The notes under the pieces: model-generated
What the model was told of the DNA's origin: nothing
Database searches by the model: none
Seen by the model: only the letters and a program-made list of their open reading frames with translations
Translations under genes and position numbers: made by a program
Assembly: GCA_934489735.1 (NCBI GenBank)
Contig: CAKSSR010000010.1
Span: 7,078 to 71,077, forward strand
Length of the DNA: 64,000 bases
Source: an uncultured Eubacteriales bacterium
GTDB lineage: Bacteria > Bacillota > Clostridia > Oscillospirales > Acutalibacteraceae
Direction: 5' to 3'
Shown: positions 1 through 8,093 of the stretch, one piece after another
How positions within the stretch are numbered: the first letter of the stretch is position 1
How the letters are laid out: the number at the start of each line of letters is the position of its first letter

Positions 1-2
1 TA

Positions 3-995
3 GGAGGATTTTTAGCATTAAATGGACAAATTACAATAGGAGGAATACAGGCATTTATACAATATTCCAATAAAATATCAGGACCTGTTACGCAGCTGCT
101 AGGATTATCGAACTTATTTCAAAGCACAGCTGCAGCAGCTGAAAGGATTTTTGAATTTTTGGATATGGAAGAAGAAAGTGACGACTTAGAAAATCCAATC
201 AAAATTTGTAACGAGGATTCGAACTTTAATGAGGAATCATGCTTAAACTTAAAAGGAAGTGTCCAATTTGCTCATGTTGGCTTTAGTTATAATGAAAAGA
301 GTGGTAAAGTTATAGACGACTTTTCTATAAATATAAAGCCAGGACAGAAAGTGGCAATAGTTGGCTCAACTGGGGCAGGAAAAACTACAATAGTTAAGCT
401 TTTGATGAGATTTTATGACGTCAGCGAAGGAGCTATATTGATAGACGGTTACGATATAAAAAGCTTTAATAGAAGTGACTTAAGGACAGTATTGGGAATG
501 GTCTTGCAGGAGACATGGTTATATAGCGGAAGTATAAGAGATAATATTAGATATGGTAGGCTTTCGGCAAGTGATAAAGACGTAGAATCAGCAGCAAAGA
601 TGATCGGGGCAGATCATTTTATAAAAACGTTACCAAATGGATATGATATGTTACTAGGAGAAGACGTCCAGAATATATCTTTAGGAGAGCGTCAATTGAT
701 ATCGATAGCAAGAACAATCTTATCTGACCCTAAAATATTGATTTTGGACGAGGCAACTAGCTCGGTTGATACCAGGACTGAAAAAATAATAGTAAATGCT
801 ATGGAAAGATTAATGGAAAATAGGACTTGCTTTATAATTGCACATAGACTTAGTACAATTCGTAACGCAGATATGATAATTGTTATGGATAAAGGTAAAA
901 TAGCAGAAATCGGGACGCACGAAGAGCTTTTGTCTGCAAATGGCATATACTGCGATATATATAACAGTCAATTCGCTGTGATTGAAAAAGATTAA
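3..995 (+). CDS. ABC exporter, ATP-binding/permease protein (5' end outside window)
   Basis: C-terminal part of a fused membrane/ATPase exporter half-transporter; the reading frame is open from base 3, so the true start lies upstream of the window. The first 50 or so residues are the end of the transmembrane domain (an IGGIQAFIQYS-like segment and an AAAAERIFEFLD coupling helix typical of MsbA/BmrA-type exporters). The nucleotide-binding domain shows Walker A (GSTGAGKTT), Q-loop, a signature SLGERQ in place of LSGGQ, Walker B with ILILDEATSSVD, and the H-loop IAHRLSTI. It would use ATP to move an unknown substrate out of the cell, probably as a heterodimer or homodimer. The TTG at 159 is an artefact internal start. 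The substrate cannot be told from this part. Confidence 0.93.
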   Translation, partial: GGFLALNGQITIGGIQAFIQYSNKISGPVTQLLGLSNLFQSTAAAAERIFEFLDMEEESDDLENPIKICNEDSNFNEESCLNLKGSVQFAHVGFSYNEKSGKVIDDFSINIKPGQKVAIVGSTGAGKTTIVKLLMRFYDVSEGAILIDGYDIKSFNRSDLRTVLGMVLQETWLYSGSIRDNIRYGRLSASDKDVESAAKMIGADHFIKTLPNGYDMLLGEDVQNISLGERQLISIARTILSDPKILILDEATSSVDTRTEKIIVNAMERLMENRTCFIIAHRLSTIRNADMIIVMDKGKIAEIGTHEELLSANGIYCDIYNSQFAVIEKD

Positions 996-1009
996 ATACA
1001 TAATTGCTA

Positions 1010-1038
1010 TTGCTATTTGAAAAGAAATATTATATAAT
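1010..1038 (+). promoter_or_regulatory. sigma-A-type promoter for the 1082 gene
   Basis: TTGCTA (1010-1015), a 17-base spacer and a perfect TATAAT (1033-1038), about 45 bases before the ATG at 1082. It lies just after the ABC gene stop, so it starts a new transcription unit. Confidence 0.55.
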
Positions 1039-1081
1039 TGACATCGTTAGTTTATAATATTTAAATGGTGGTGATGTATTA

Positions 1082-1423
1082 ATGGAACTATTGTTGTTGG
1101 ATAGTGAACATGAAAGCTTGGAACGTTTGATATTGCTAGTTAATAAAAAGATGAAAGAATGTGGATTTAGTAGAAAACAGAGGTGCGACGCTTGTATCAT
1201 AATAGAACAAAGTTACTACGATCTTATAAAGTATGGTAATGTGGCTCGATATGTAGCTAAGTGTTGCATTGAAAATTCGAAGTGTCTATTGAAATTTTTT
1301 AGAAAAAGTTATTACAGCGATAAAATAAGTAAGTGCTTGGAATTAATCTTGTCAAAGAAAAAGACAGGTTATTATTTCCCAAATAGTAGAGTAGCATTTT
1401 TATTAAATTATAATATGGAATAG
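1082..1423 (+). CDS. Small protein of unknown function
   Basis: A 113-residue protein preceded by a good ribosome site (GGTGGTG) and by the promoter at 1010-1038. It has no signal peptide or membrane segment and is rich in Lys, Cys and Tyr. The segment CIIIEQSYYDLIKYG near residues 38-52 resembles the conserved helix of HATPase-fold anti-sigma factors (an E-x-x-N-A-x-x-H-G-like position), but the Asn and His are absent, so this would be a degenerate relative at best. It sits 29 bases upstream of recX and may be cotranscribed with it. I do not recognise it with certainty; it could be a clostridial orphan. Confidence 0.6.
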   Translation: MELLLLDSEHESLERLILLVNKKMKECGFSRKQRCDACIIIEQSYYDLIKYGNVARYVAKCCIENSKCLLKFFRKSYYSDKISKCLELILSKKKTGYYFPNSRVAFLLNYNME

Positions 1424-1452
1424 AGAAGGGAGATATCATTAAGAAATATAGA

Positions 1453-2124
1453 ATGACAATTAAGTCGTCCTATATTTTCTTTTTGATTACATATATGGAC
1501 AATTTATCAAACGATATCATAATAACTGATATAATTAAGGAAAAAGGTAATAAGTATATTATATTTTCAGGAGAAAGTAAAGTGGCTGATGTTATAGATG
1601 AAGTATTGGTTAAGAATCATATAAAAAAAGGAATGTCAATATCAGCAGACAAACTTGATAATATGATAGAAGAATCTAATTTGTTTAGAGCTAAAGAGAA
1701 AGCACTTAATTTGTTATCATTTAGGAACCACTCTAGAGAGGAATTGATAAATAAGATTAAAAATAGTTGCGATAAGATTTCCGCTGAGAAGGCTGTCGAT
1801 AAAATGGAACAGCTCGGGTTAGTAAATGATAAAGATTTTGCTAATAAATATGCTTTTGATCTTGTAAATATAAAGAAATTTTCTTATAATAGAATAAAGA
1901 TGGAATTAAATAAAAAAGGAATAGAAAGAGATGTAATAGATGAGGTTTTAAATGAACTTTGTATTGATGAAGTATCCCAGATCAATGAGCTTCTTGAAAC
2001 TAAATTTAAAACAAAGGTTCAAACTGAGAAAGGAAAGAGGCAAGTTGTTAATGCACTCATTAGAATGGGATATAATTTAAGTGAAATTTTAAATGCTATT
2101 AGACATAGAGAGGAAGATTATTAA
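1453..2124 (+). CDS. recX: Regulatory protein RecX
   Basis: RecX modulates RecA filaments in recombination and the SOS response. The protein shows the tandem three-helix repeat layout of the family: AKEKALNLLSFRNHSREEL (first repeat), then AVDKMEQLGLVNDKDFANKYA and a following KKFSYNRIKMELNKKGI (second repeat), with a poorer third repeat at the C terminus. The first 14 residues before Met-15 are hydrophobic and unlike RecX, so translation may begin at the ATG at 1495. The strong Shine-Dalgarno GAAGGGAG (1425-1432) is 20 bases from the ATG at 1453 but only 5 bases from an in-frame ATT at 1438. One base separates its stop from the rimO start, so the two are coupled. Confidence 0.88.
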   Translation: MTIKSSYIFFLITYMDNLSNDIIITDIIKEKGNKYIIFSGESKVADVIDEVLVKNHIKKGMSISADKLDNMIEESNLFRAKEKALNLLSFRNHSREELINKIKNSCDKISAEKAVDKMEQLGLVNDKDFANKYAFDLVNIKKFSYNRIKMELNKKGIERDVIDEVLNELCIDEVSQINELLETKFKTKVQTEKGKRQVVNALIRMGYNLSEILNAIRHREEDY

Positions 2125-2125
2125 C

Positions 2126-3445
2126 ATGTCTTATAAAATAGGACTTATAAGTCTTGGATGTGAAAAGAATAGAGTTGATGCAGAGAGGATACTCTGGAAG
2201 CTTAAAGAAGCAGGTTATGACATTGTCCAAAATGAATTGGACGCAGATGTAGTAATAGTAAATACATGCGGATTCATAGATGATGCGAAAAAAGAAAGCA
2301 TAGATGAAATTTTTAATATGATACGTCAAAAAGATGAAAACAAAAGTTTGAAAATTATAGTCACTGGATGTCTTTCTGAAAGGTATAAAGAAAAAGTATT
2401 AAAAGAAATACCAGAGATTGATGCAGTTTTAGGCATAGGAGCAAATGATAATATAGTGGAAATAGTTGAGAAAGTCATAAACGGAGAAAAGGTAGAGTTA
2501 TTTCCAGATAAAGAAAAATTGTCATTGTCAGGTGGAAGGGTTAGAACTACACCGAGCCATTATGCATATGTGAAGATAGCAGATGGATGTGACAATAGAT
2601 GCTCTTATTGTGCAATTCCTTTGATAAGAGGAAAGTTTAGAAGCAGAAGCGTAGAAGATGTTTTAGATGAAGTAAAAGAACTTATCGAAAATGGAGTGAA
2701 AGAGATAATACTTATAGCTCAGGACACTACAAGATACGGAGAAGACATAAATACTAACTTGACTACGTTGCTAAGAGAAATTTGTAAAATAGATGGCGAG
2801 TATTGGATAAGAATTTTGTACTGCTACCCTGATAGAATTAGCGATGAACTTATAGACTTGATGGCTGAAGAAGATAAAATTTTAAAATATATTGATATAC
2901 CATTGCAACATTGCAGCGGAAAAGTGCTAAAGGATATGAATAGAAAAGGAAATTCAGAATCTTTGAAATTATTAATTGAAAAAATAAGAGATAGAATTCT
3001 AAATGTTGTTATAAGAACTACTATCATAACGGGATTCCCAGGCGAAAATGATGAAGATTTTGAAGAACTTATATCATTTGTTAGAGAAATGAAGTTTGAA
3101 AGATTGGGCTGCTTTGCTTATTCTAGGGAAGAAGATACAAAAGCATATGATATGAGTAATCAAATAGATGACGATGTAAAGAAAAAAAGACAAGAAATTG
3201 TTATGGAAGCACAGTTCGATATCAATAAGATTAATGCAGAAAAGCAAATAGGTAAGCAACTTCAAGTAATTGTAGATAAATTTGATGAAGATATTGGCTC
3301 ATGGGTAGGAAGAAGCTACATGGATGCACCAGATGTTGACGGAATGATAATCATACAACAAAAAAATGGTTTGCATACTGGTGATATCGTTCACGTTAGG
3401 ATAAGCAAATGCAATGATTATGATCTAATAGGTGAAATTTTATGA
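2126..3445 (+). CDS. rimO: Ribosomal protein S12 methylthiotransferase RimO
   Basis: Radical-SAM methylthiotransferase that adds a methylthio group to the conserved aspartate of ribosomal protein S12, using two 4Fe-4S clusters. The 439-residue length is normal. The N-terminal UPF0004 domain carries LGCEKNRVD, NTCGFI and TGCLSERY cysteines for the auxiliary cluster; the radical-SAM motif CDNRCSYC lies near residue 155; a TRAM domain closes the protein. I chose the ATG at 2126 because it follows a GAGAGGAAGA ribosome site and gives the family start MSYKIGLISLGCEKNRVD; an upstream TTG at 2093 lies inside recX. Its stop overlaps the pgsA start by four bases (ATGA). Confidence 0.97.
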   Translation: MSYKIGLISLGCEKNRVDAERILWKLKEAGYDIVQNELDADVVIVNTCGFIDDAKKESIDEIFNMIRQKDENKSLKIIVTGCLSERYKEKVLKEIPEIDAVLGIGANDNIVEIVEKVINGEKVELFPDKEKLSLSGGRVRTTPSHYAYVKIADGCDNRCSYCAIPLIRGKFRSRSVEDVLDEVKELIENGVKEIILIAQDTTRYGEDINTNLTTLLREICKIDGEYWIRILYCYPDRISDELIDLMAEEDKILKYIDIPLQHCSGKVLKDMNRKGNSESLKLLIEKIRDRILNVVIRTTIITGFPGENDEDFEELISFVREMKFERLGCFAYSREEDTKAYDMSNQIDDDVKKKRQEIVMEAQFDINKINAEKQIGKQLQVIVDKFDEDIGSWVGRSYMDAPDVDGMIIIQQKNGLHTGDIVHVRISKCNDYDLIGEIL

Positions 3446-4023
3446 GTTTGGCAAATAAAATTACATTGTTGAGAATAGGTATGATACCGTTTTTTATATT
3501 TTTCTTACTATATGACAGCATCTATTATAATTATATCTTTGCAGGATTAATATTTATTATAGCATCTATTACTGATCATATTGATGGAAGAATAGCTAGG
3601 AAAAGAAATGAAATAACCGACTTTGGAAAATTTGCAGATCCTTTAGCAGATAAGATATTAGTGATTTCAGCATTTATGTGTTTTGTTGAACTTGGATCAA
3701 TAAGTTCTATACCTGTTATCATAATAATAGCAAGAGAGTTTATAGTAACAGGAATAAGATTGATGGCAGTAAAGTATGGGAAAGTAATTGATGCAAGTAT
3801 TTGGGGAAAAGCAAAGACTGTAAGCCAAATGGCAACCATAATAATGATATTGTTTTGCCTGAGTATTGATAATATAATGGATATATGTAATAACGACTTC
3901 TTGGATTCGTTTGCGCCTATATTAGAATTGGTATCGGAAGTGTTTTTATGGATAAGTGTCGTATTGACAGTGATATCTGGAATTAAATATGTTAAGGATA
4001 ATATCGAATTTATAAAGAATTAG
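3442..4023 (+). CDS. pgsA: CDP-diacylglycerol--glycerol-3-phosphate 3-phosphatidyltransferase
   Basis: Integral membrane enzyme making phosphatidylglycerophosphate, the committed step to phosphatidylglycerol and cardiolipin. The CDP-alcohol phosphotransferase signature is complete: DHIDGRIAR followed eight residues later by G-KFAD-PLAD, which supplies the metal-binding aspartates. About five hydrophobic segments span the 193 residues, the usual size. It overlaps rimO by four bases, so it is translationally coupled, and it is the last gene of the recX-rimO-pgsA unit, ending before a hairpin terminator. Confidence 0.96.
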   Translation: MSLANKITLLRIGMIPFFIFFLLYDSIYYNYIFAGLIFIIASITDHIDGRIARKRNEITDFGKFADPLADKILVISAFMCFVELGSISSIPVIIIIAREFIVTGIRLMAVKYGKVIDASIWGKAKTVSQMATIIMILFCLSIDNIMDICNNDFLDSFAPILELVSEVFLWISVVLTVISGIKYVKDNIEFIKN

Positions 4024-4043
4024 ATATTAATTGTAAATGTTTG

Positions 4044-4085
4044 CTGCATGCTATGAAAAAATAGGATGCAGTTGCTTTTATTTTA
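4044..4085 (+). terminator. Rho-independent terminator after pgsA
   Basis: Stem CTGCATGCTAT (4044-4054) with ATAGGATGCAG (4061-4071), one mismatch, loop GAAAAA, followed by a T-rich run. Confidence 0.75.
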
Positions 4086-4086
4086 C

Positions 4087-4115
4087 TTGACATAAAGAGA
4101 AATGTGGTTTATACT
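4087..4115 (+). promoter_or_regulatory. Promoter of smpB-ssrA
   Basis: Near-consensus TTGACA (4087-4092), 17-base spacer, TATACT (4110-4115), 29 bases ahead of the smpB start. Confidence 0.7.
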
Positions 4116-4144
4116 AGAAAGCATGAATAGGTGGTGAAGATTGA

Positions 4145-4609
4145 GTGAGTAAGGGATTTCAACCAATTGTAATAAAGAATAGAAAGGCTTATCATGACTA
4201 TTACATTGTAGAAAATTTCGAGGCGGGAATAGAATTGTTTGGAACAGAAGTGAAATCTGTAAGAAAAGGTGAGGTAAATTTAAAAGATTCTTGGTGCTCT
4301 ATTGTCGATGGAGAGATTTTTATAAACGGTATGCATATTAGCCCATATGAACAGGGAAATATATTTAATAGAGATCCTGTCAGAGTTAGAAAACTGCTTA
4401 TGCATAAGAGAGAAATAATGAAACTTTTTGGGGAAGTCGCTAGAGAAGGATACTCCTTGATTCCAATTTCTTTGTATTTTAAGGGATCTAAAGTAAAAGT
4501 TCAAGTTGGATTATGCAAGGGTAAGAAATTGCATGATAAAAGAGCTGATATCGCTAAGAAAGATGCTAAAATGAATATCCAAAGATATCTAAAACAGATG
4601 AACAGATAG
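4145..4609 (+). CDS. smpB: SsrA-binding protein SmpB
   Basis: Partner protein of tmRNA in trans-translation; it binds the tRNA-like domain and places it in the stalled ribosome A site. The 154-residue protein has the family core (NRKAYHDYYI, GIELFGTEVKSVR, NLKDSW, INGMHISPYEQGN) and the basic C-terminal tail (KGKKLHDKRADIAKKDA) that mimics a codon-anticodon stem. Translation starts at GTG after a GGTGG ribosome site. The tmRNA gene follows 11 bases downstream, the classical smpB-ssrA pairing. Confidence 0.97.
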   Translation: MSKGFQPIVIKNRKAYHDYYIVENFEAGIELFGTEVKSVRKGEVNLKDSWCSIVDGEIFINGMHISPYEQGNIFNRDPVRVRKLLMHKREIMKLFGEVAREGYSLIPISLYFKGSKVKVQVGLCKGKKLHDKRADIAKKDAKMNIQRYLKQMNR

Positions 4610-4620
4610 AAAATTTATAC

Positions 4621-4966
4621 GGGGGCGTAAAGGTTTCGACGGGGGCTGAAAGCCTAAGTAAGCGGATAGTGGAGCATACCCACTTTAAATTATGCATTTT
4701 TATAAATTAAATAACAAAAATTATAGTTTAGCTGCTTAATTATAGCGGCCATCTCTACCGATAGTACTACGGATTGGATAGAGGTGTTAATTAGTAGTCA
4801 ACATGAATTAAAACTTGGTTCGGTTTAATCATGCATTAGAACCTACTGAAGTATTTAGCCTGCCATTAGGCGACTTACGGATGGAATATTAAAATAATGG
4901 CTACATTCGTAGAAAGCTTTTGTAATTAGTTTTCGGACAGGGGTTCAATTCCCCTCGCCTCCACCA
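4621..4966 (+). ncRNA. ssrA: Transfer-messenger RNA (tmRNA)
   Basis: The 5' end GGGGGCG (4621) pairs with CGCCTCC just before an encoded ACCA end (4956-4966), forming the acceptor stem with one G-U pair. The T-arm GGGGTTCAATTCCCC (4940-4954) is canonical. The tag reading frame ends with codons for NKNYSLAA and a TAA at 4737-4739, matching the usual hydrophobic LAA-type degradation tag. I could not fix the resume codon: no GCA or GGA opens this frame, and it is open from 4689. The 3' end of this gene abuts the prophage remnant. Confidence 0.95.
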
Positions 4967-5021
4967 TTGAATGATAGTTCGAACACCCTATTTGTTATAG
5001 GAACACTGTTCGGATAAACGA

Positions 5022-5062
5022 CAAAACACCGAGTAGAGTGATAGGCTTTGCCCGGTGTTTTG
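5022..5062. terminator. Hairpin between ssrA and the prophage lysis end
   Basis: Perfect 10-base inverted repeat CAAAACACCG / CGGTGTTTTG with a 21-base spacer. It lies 118 bases beyond the holin stop on the minus strand, so it may end the prophage transcript or belong to the lost attachment region. A second small hairpin (CCTAT-TTGTT-ATAGG, 4987-5001) lies just after ssrA. Confidence 0.45.
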
Positions 5063-5179
5063 GTATTGTAGGGGGAGAGAAAATCTGTATTTTTTATAAA
5101 GTAGTCTATAAGAGAGGTTATAGGAACTACCAGTAAGGAAGAATATTATATTCAACAGCCTGTTAGCTGAGTGAGCCGT

Positions 5180-5473
5180 TTAGAACTTTTTCAGTTCGAG
5201 AACAGCTGATTCAATCAGATTGTCGATAGAGTCAAGGTCAAGAGTATAACCATTTTCTTTCAGGTACTTCAAAACATAGGCTTTCTTTTCAGTACCTCGA
5301 CCTGTTCCTTTGTAAATCATCTCAGCAGCTTTGACAGCCACCTTGACCAGATTTTTGATTTTGGCGAACTTCTCTACATCAACCTTAGCTTTCAGGTAAG
5401 GAATGAGGAAGGTGGTAATGACAGCTACAATCAGAGTGATAATGGCTGAAGCAATGTTGGTTAAATCAGTCAT
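5180..5473 (-). CDS. Phage holin, LLH-like family
   Basis: A 97-residue protein with one strong N-terminal membrane segment (about residues 6-28, IASAIITLIVAVITTFLIPYL) and a charged C-terminal region KAKVDVEKFAKIKNLVKVAVKAAE, the layout of LLH-type holins that make the membrane pores releasing endolysin. The start ATG at 5473 follows AGGAGGTG; an upstream GTG at 5482 lies inside that site and is rejected. It is the last gene of the prophage remnant and lies 98 bases after the chimeric SH3 protein, consistent with a lysis cassette. Confidence 0.75.
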   Translation of the reverse strand: MTDLTNIASAIITLIVAVITTFLIPYLKAKVDVEKFAKIKNLVKVAVKAAEMIYKGTGRGTEKKAYVLKYLKENGYTLDLDSIDNLIESAVLELKKF

Positions 5474-5501
5474 TTCAAACACCTCCTAAAAGTTATCGGA
5501 A

Positions 5502-5526
5502 AAGGTTGTTTCTGCGGAGCAACCTT
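5502..5526 (-). terminator. Terminator-like hairpin between chimeric gene and holin
   Basis: On the minus strand AAGGTTG and CAACCTT pair around an 11-base loop, followed by TTTT. It follows the 5572 stop. Confidence 0.5.
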
Positions 5527-5571
5527 ATACTGCGATATGAGTTCAATTCTATTCTCAACGTTAGCTTTTCT

Positions 5572-6207
5572 TTACGCTTTAGTGAAAGTTCCCTTGTCTA
5601 CCCATCCGTAGACGGTAGCACCACAGCCTGTGATTCTGACAAGGTGATAAGGGTGCTTGCCGTTATAGGTCTGCGTGATTTTTGCCTTACCAGGTCGGCA
5701 GGACACCGCTATATCGCTGTTGGAACTCGAATAATGGGTATTGCCGTTGAACATAACGTTATCGCCTATTTTCGGAGTCCAAGCTGTCTCAGATGGCGTA
5801 GGAATGGCGTTTACCACAGTAACTTCATCGAAATTATTAGCGGGAGATTTATCTCCTAGACGAATAAAAGTGACGGTCTTGTTCGGGTCTTTGTTAGACG
5901 ACTGAACATCATGTTCAACACTACACTTGATGAAATGCCCCACGAGGTCATTGTGGTCGATTTCGGTGAGCGTGTAGTCCTGCAAAGCAGTCTTTGCGAA
6001 GAAGGAGAAAGCATTGTAAGCACCCTCGTTCATAGATCCGTCCTTTTTCGTAAGGTTAAAGCGTTCGATGTGCGTTTGACCATTTGCAGTTTCCATATTA
6101 ATCTCTAATTTACCAAACTCCTCTTTATAACCAACCTTGGTGATTTTGAATATGTGTGTTCCTTCTGGAATGAGCGAAAAACCTTTAGTTAATTTAATTA
6201 TTGACAT
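5572..6207 (-). CDS. Chimera: phage ssDNA-binding-like domain fused to endolysin-type SH3 domain
   Basis: Residues 1-130 resemble a small phage single-strand-DNA-associated protein of the DUF669 kind found next to YqaJ/ERF recombination genes (TKGFSLIPEGTHIFKITKV, GHFIKCSVEHDV, VTFIRLGDKSPANNFDE). Residues from about 143 onward (TPKIGDNVMFNGNTHY, CRPGKAKITQTYNGKHPYH, CGATVYGWVDKGTF) match the C-terminal SH3-like wall-binding domain of clostridial phage amidases. These halves normally belong to different modules. A parsimonious reading is a prophage deletion that removed everything between the replication and lysis modules and joined the two genes in frame. Start ATG follows GGAGGT. No amidase catalytic domain remains, so the product probably cannot lyse cells. 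Confidence 0.7.
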   Translation of the reverse strand: MSIIKLTKGFSLIPEGTHIFKITKVGYKEEFGKLEINMETANGQTHIERFNLTKKDGSMNEGAYNAFSFFAKTALQDYTLTEIDHNDLVGHFIKCSVEHDVQSSNKDPNKTVTFIRLGDKSPANNFDEVTVVNAIPTPSETAWTPKIGDNVMFNGNTHYSSSNSDIAVSCRPGKAKITQTYNGKHPYHLVRITGCGATVYGWVDKGTFTKA

Positions 6208-6329
6208 TATCTTTTACCTCCGTTATTTTTCTTATTAATCAATGTTATATGGATTGCATGTGCGATAACAATAATGCACTCACTCATAATAGTTGCAAGA
6301 ATACCTGCAATGAATGGGTTGATATACAT
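6207..6329 (-). CDS. Small phage membrane protein
   Basis: A 40-residue open frame beginning MYINPFIAGILATIMSE with a single hydrophobic segment and a Lys/Asn-rich tail. Its ATG (6329) follows GAGGAGGA by seven bases, and its stop overlaps the next start in a TAATG junction. The position between YqaJ and the ssDNA-binding gene is typical for such tiny phage proteins. No function can be assigned. Confidence 0.6.
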   Translation of the reverse strand: MYINPFIAGILATIMSECIIVIAHAIHITLINKKNNGGKR

Positions 6330-6332
6330 AAT

Positions 6333-7373
6333 TTAGTCCTCCTCAATAACTTTTGCAGTTATACGATAATTGATCTTAGTTTGTGTGTATTTACCAAGTA
6401 GACCGTCATTTTTTAAACCATTCTTGTCAATTTCAGGAGATTCGGTGCGAGATACATTCCACTCATATTTATTACCTTTGATAGATACTTTATGGTCTCC
6501 ATCTCTAAACTTAGTAAGAGCATGTTGCTTGATGATGTCGGTAACAATCTTCAAGCGTTTTTCAAGTGGCTTGATAGGAGCGGAGAGACGGTCAATTTCG
6601 GCCATTAGTTCCTCGCACTCTCCAAGCAATGCCTTAATGTCTGATTCGGGGTTGAGCGTATTCGTATGGAGTCGTTTTAAAATCTCAGCATCGGCTTTTT
6701 CATCGAATACCGGTGAGATACCCGTCTCGACATGATCCTTCCACCACTTCTCGGCCTTTTTTACAAGTTTTTTGAACTCAGGATATCTTTCGGATACCTT
6801 GAACGGAACAGTGATGGTATTCTTTGTACTCGGAATAAACTGAGATGGATCTTTGTAGTCCCCATCCGAGAGGAAAGAGGCAACCATGATAACATCATCT
6901 ACCCCAAGTAAATTGGCGTACAAAGCGGCTTGTAGAGCGTAATACTCCGGGACGTCATTAACCCAGTCTTCAGCTCGTTTGGTAGTTTTCATTTCAAGAA
7001 CAGCAACTGGCTTATTACTCTTGTCATAGAGCAGGTAGTCCCACATACCGCCAAAGATGGGCTCATCTCTAAAAAAATCCCCATATGTACGATTAAAATA
7101 GTCCTCACCGTAAATGTCGGTCGGTGTTACGATATTTGTCATAAAATAAGATTTCTTCATGAACTGAGCCTGTTTGGGCTCGATAATTTTCCCCGCAGCT
7201 GTATAAATTGTCTCTTCAAAAGGCTTTTGGTAAGTCTTTGTAATTTCACACCATACCTCAAATGGAGTAGACCACGGATTTAGACCAAGAACGGTGGCAA
7301 AACGGGTAGCCGTCAGTTTCTTGGGCCTCTTAGGGGGAATAATTTTGATTTTGTTGCCTTCTAACCACTCCAT
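6333..7373 (-). CDS. YqaJ-type phage exonuclease/recombinase
   Basis: A 346-residue nuclease of the PD-(D/E)XK superfamily that would resect double-stranded DNA to give 3' tails for the annealing protein encoded just upstream. Visible landmarks are TATRFATVLGLNPWSTPFEVW near the start, AAGKIIEPKQAQFM, the catalytic VLEMKTTKRAEDW (E-x-K), and ALQAALYANLLGVDDVIMV. A helical C-terminal region follows. The ATG at 7373 is preceded by GGAGG located inside the end of the ERF gene. The exonuclease-annealase pair is a phage two-component recombination system. Confidence 0.88.
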   Translation of the reverse strand: MEWLEGNKIKIIPPKRPKKLTATRFATVLGLNPWSTPFEVWCEITKTYQKPFEETIYTAAGKIIEPKQAQFMKKSYFMTNIVTPTDIYGEDYFNRTYGDFFRDEPIFGGMWDYLLYDKSNKPVAVLEMKTTKRAEDWVNDVPEYYALQAALYANLLGVDDVIMVASFLSDGDYKDPSQFIPSTKNTITVPFKVSERYPEFKKLVKKAEKWWKDHVETGISPVFDEKADAEILKRLHTNTLNPESDIKALLGECEELMAEIDRLSAPIKPLEKRLKIVTDIIKQHALTKFRDGDHKVSIKGNKYEWNVSRTESPEIDKNGLKNDGLLGKYTQTKINYRITAKVIEED

Positions 7374-7376
7374 GCC

Positions 7377-8093
7377 TTATTCCTCCCTGATGTTATAATT
7401 CTCAACCATCTCGCCAAGTTTTAATATGAGTTGTTCGCAAGCAGATTTAGAGATTTTAGTAAAGCCTTCGGTTTTGATTGCCACCTTTTGAACGAACTCT
7501 TCCTGAGTAGGATCTACCTCTTTCAGCTTTTTCAACACAGCCCTCAGAGCTTTAATTTGCAATGCATCGGCGTTAGCTTTCGGGGTTGTTATATTTTGTT
7601 TAATCTCCTCACGCTTCTCGGTAGAGACAGGCTTTTTCGGTTCTACTTTGGGGGCAGGAATGTCCTTGCCGGACTCGGCATCAAATGCATCGGCTTCGAC
7701 CACATCGAGGATAAGGAAGTAAAGATAACGGCGCATATAAGTAATTTCGGCTCCGAGACCTTGTACCTCATTCATGCGAAACTTACTCGGTTCAGAGATT
7801 GAACGGGCATTGAATTCAACGATCACCTGCTCCTCGGTGCTGTCGAGATTTATTAGTCTACCAATCGCTCTACCATCTGGGAAACTTGTAAGGAATAGAC
7901 AGTTGTAGTTTGAAAAAATTTCGGTTGCCACAGGGACGATATCTTCGAGCTCGAAGTACTTAAACTCAGCGTGAAGGTTGATGCCCGACTTTGTTACACC
8001 TCTACGAAGAAACTCAATTCTTGCAGCGAGGAGTTTTTGCCATACATTCATTGTTGTGGGATCAATAACTGTTTCGGTTTTCTTTGTTGTCAT
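7377..8093 (-). CDS. ERF-family ssDNA annealing protein
   Basis: Single-strand annealing recombinase of the Erf superfamily, 238 residues. The conserved core is NVWQKLLAARIEFLRRG, FKYFELEDIVPVATEIF, then a VQGLGAEITYMRRYLYFLILDVV segment; the C terminus is a charged linker plus a small helical domain. I start it at the ATG at 8093, which has GGAGGT seven bases upstream, although the reading frame continues without a stop from the polymerase gene upstream. In relatives the two are separate genes. Losing one A from the GAAAATGA run at the junction would recreate an overlapping TGA, so a one-base insertion may have fused the frames. Confidence 0.8.
   Translation of the reverse strand: MTTKKTETVIDPTTMNVWQKLLAARIEFLRRGVTKSGINLHAEFKYFELEDIVPVATEIFSNYNCLFLTSFPDGRAIGRLINLDSTEEQVIVEFNARSISEPSKFRMNEVQGLGAEITYMRRYLYFLILDVVEADAFDAESGKDIPAPKVEPKKPVSTEKREEIKQNITTPKANADALQIKALRAVLKKLKEVDPTQEEFVQKVAIKTEGFTKISKSACEQLILKLGEMVENYNIREE

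Noticed and set aside
159..995. ABC gene starting at TTG 159
   Set aside because: The same frame is open to base 3 and encodes the expected end of a transmembrane domain, so the gene is cut by the window edge.
4967..5062. Clear attL/attR pair of the prophage
   Set aside because: I could not find the tmRNA 3' core repeated anywhere else in the window, so no att pair is claimed.
5506..5859. Plus-strand ORFs across the prophage
   Set aside because: They are shadows of minus-strand phage genes, without ribosome sites or recognisable domains.
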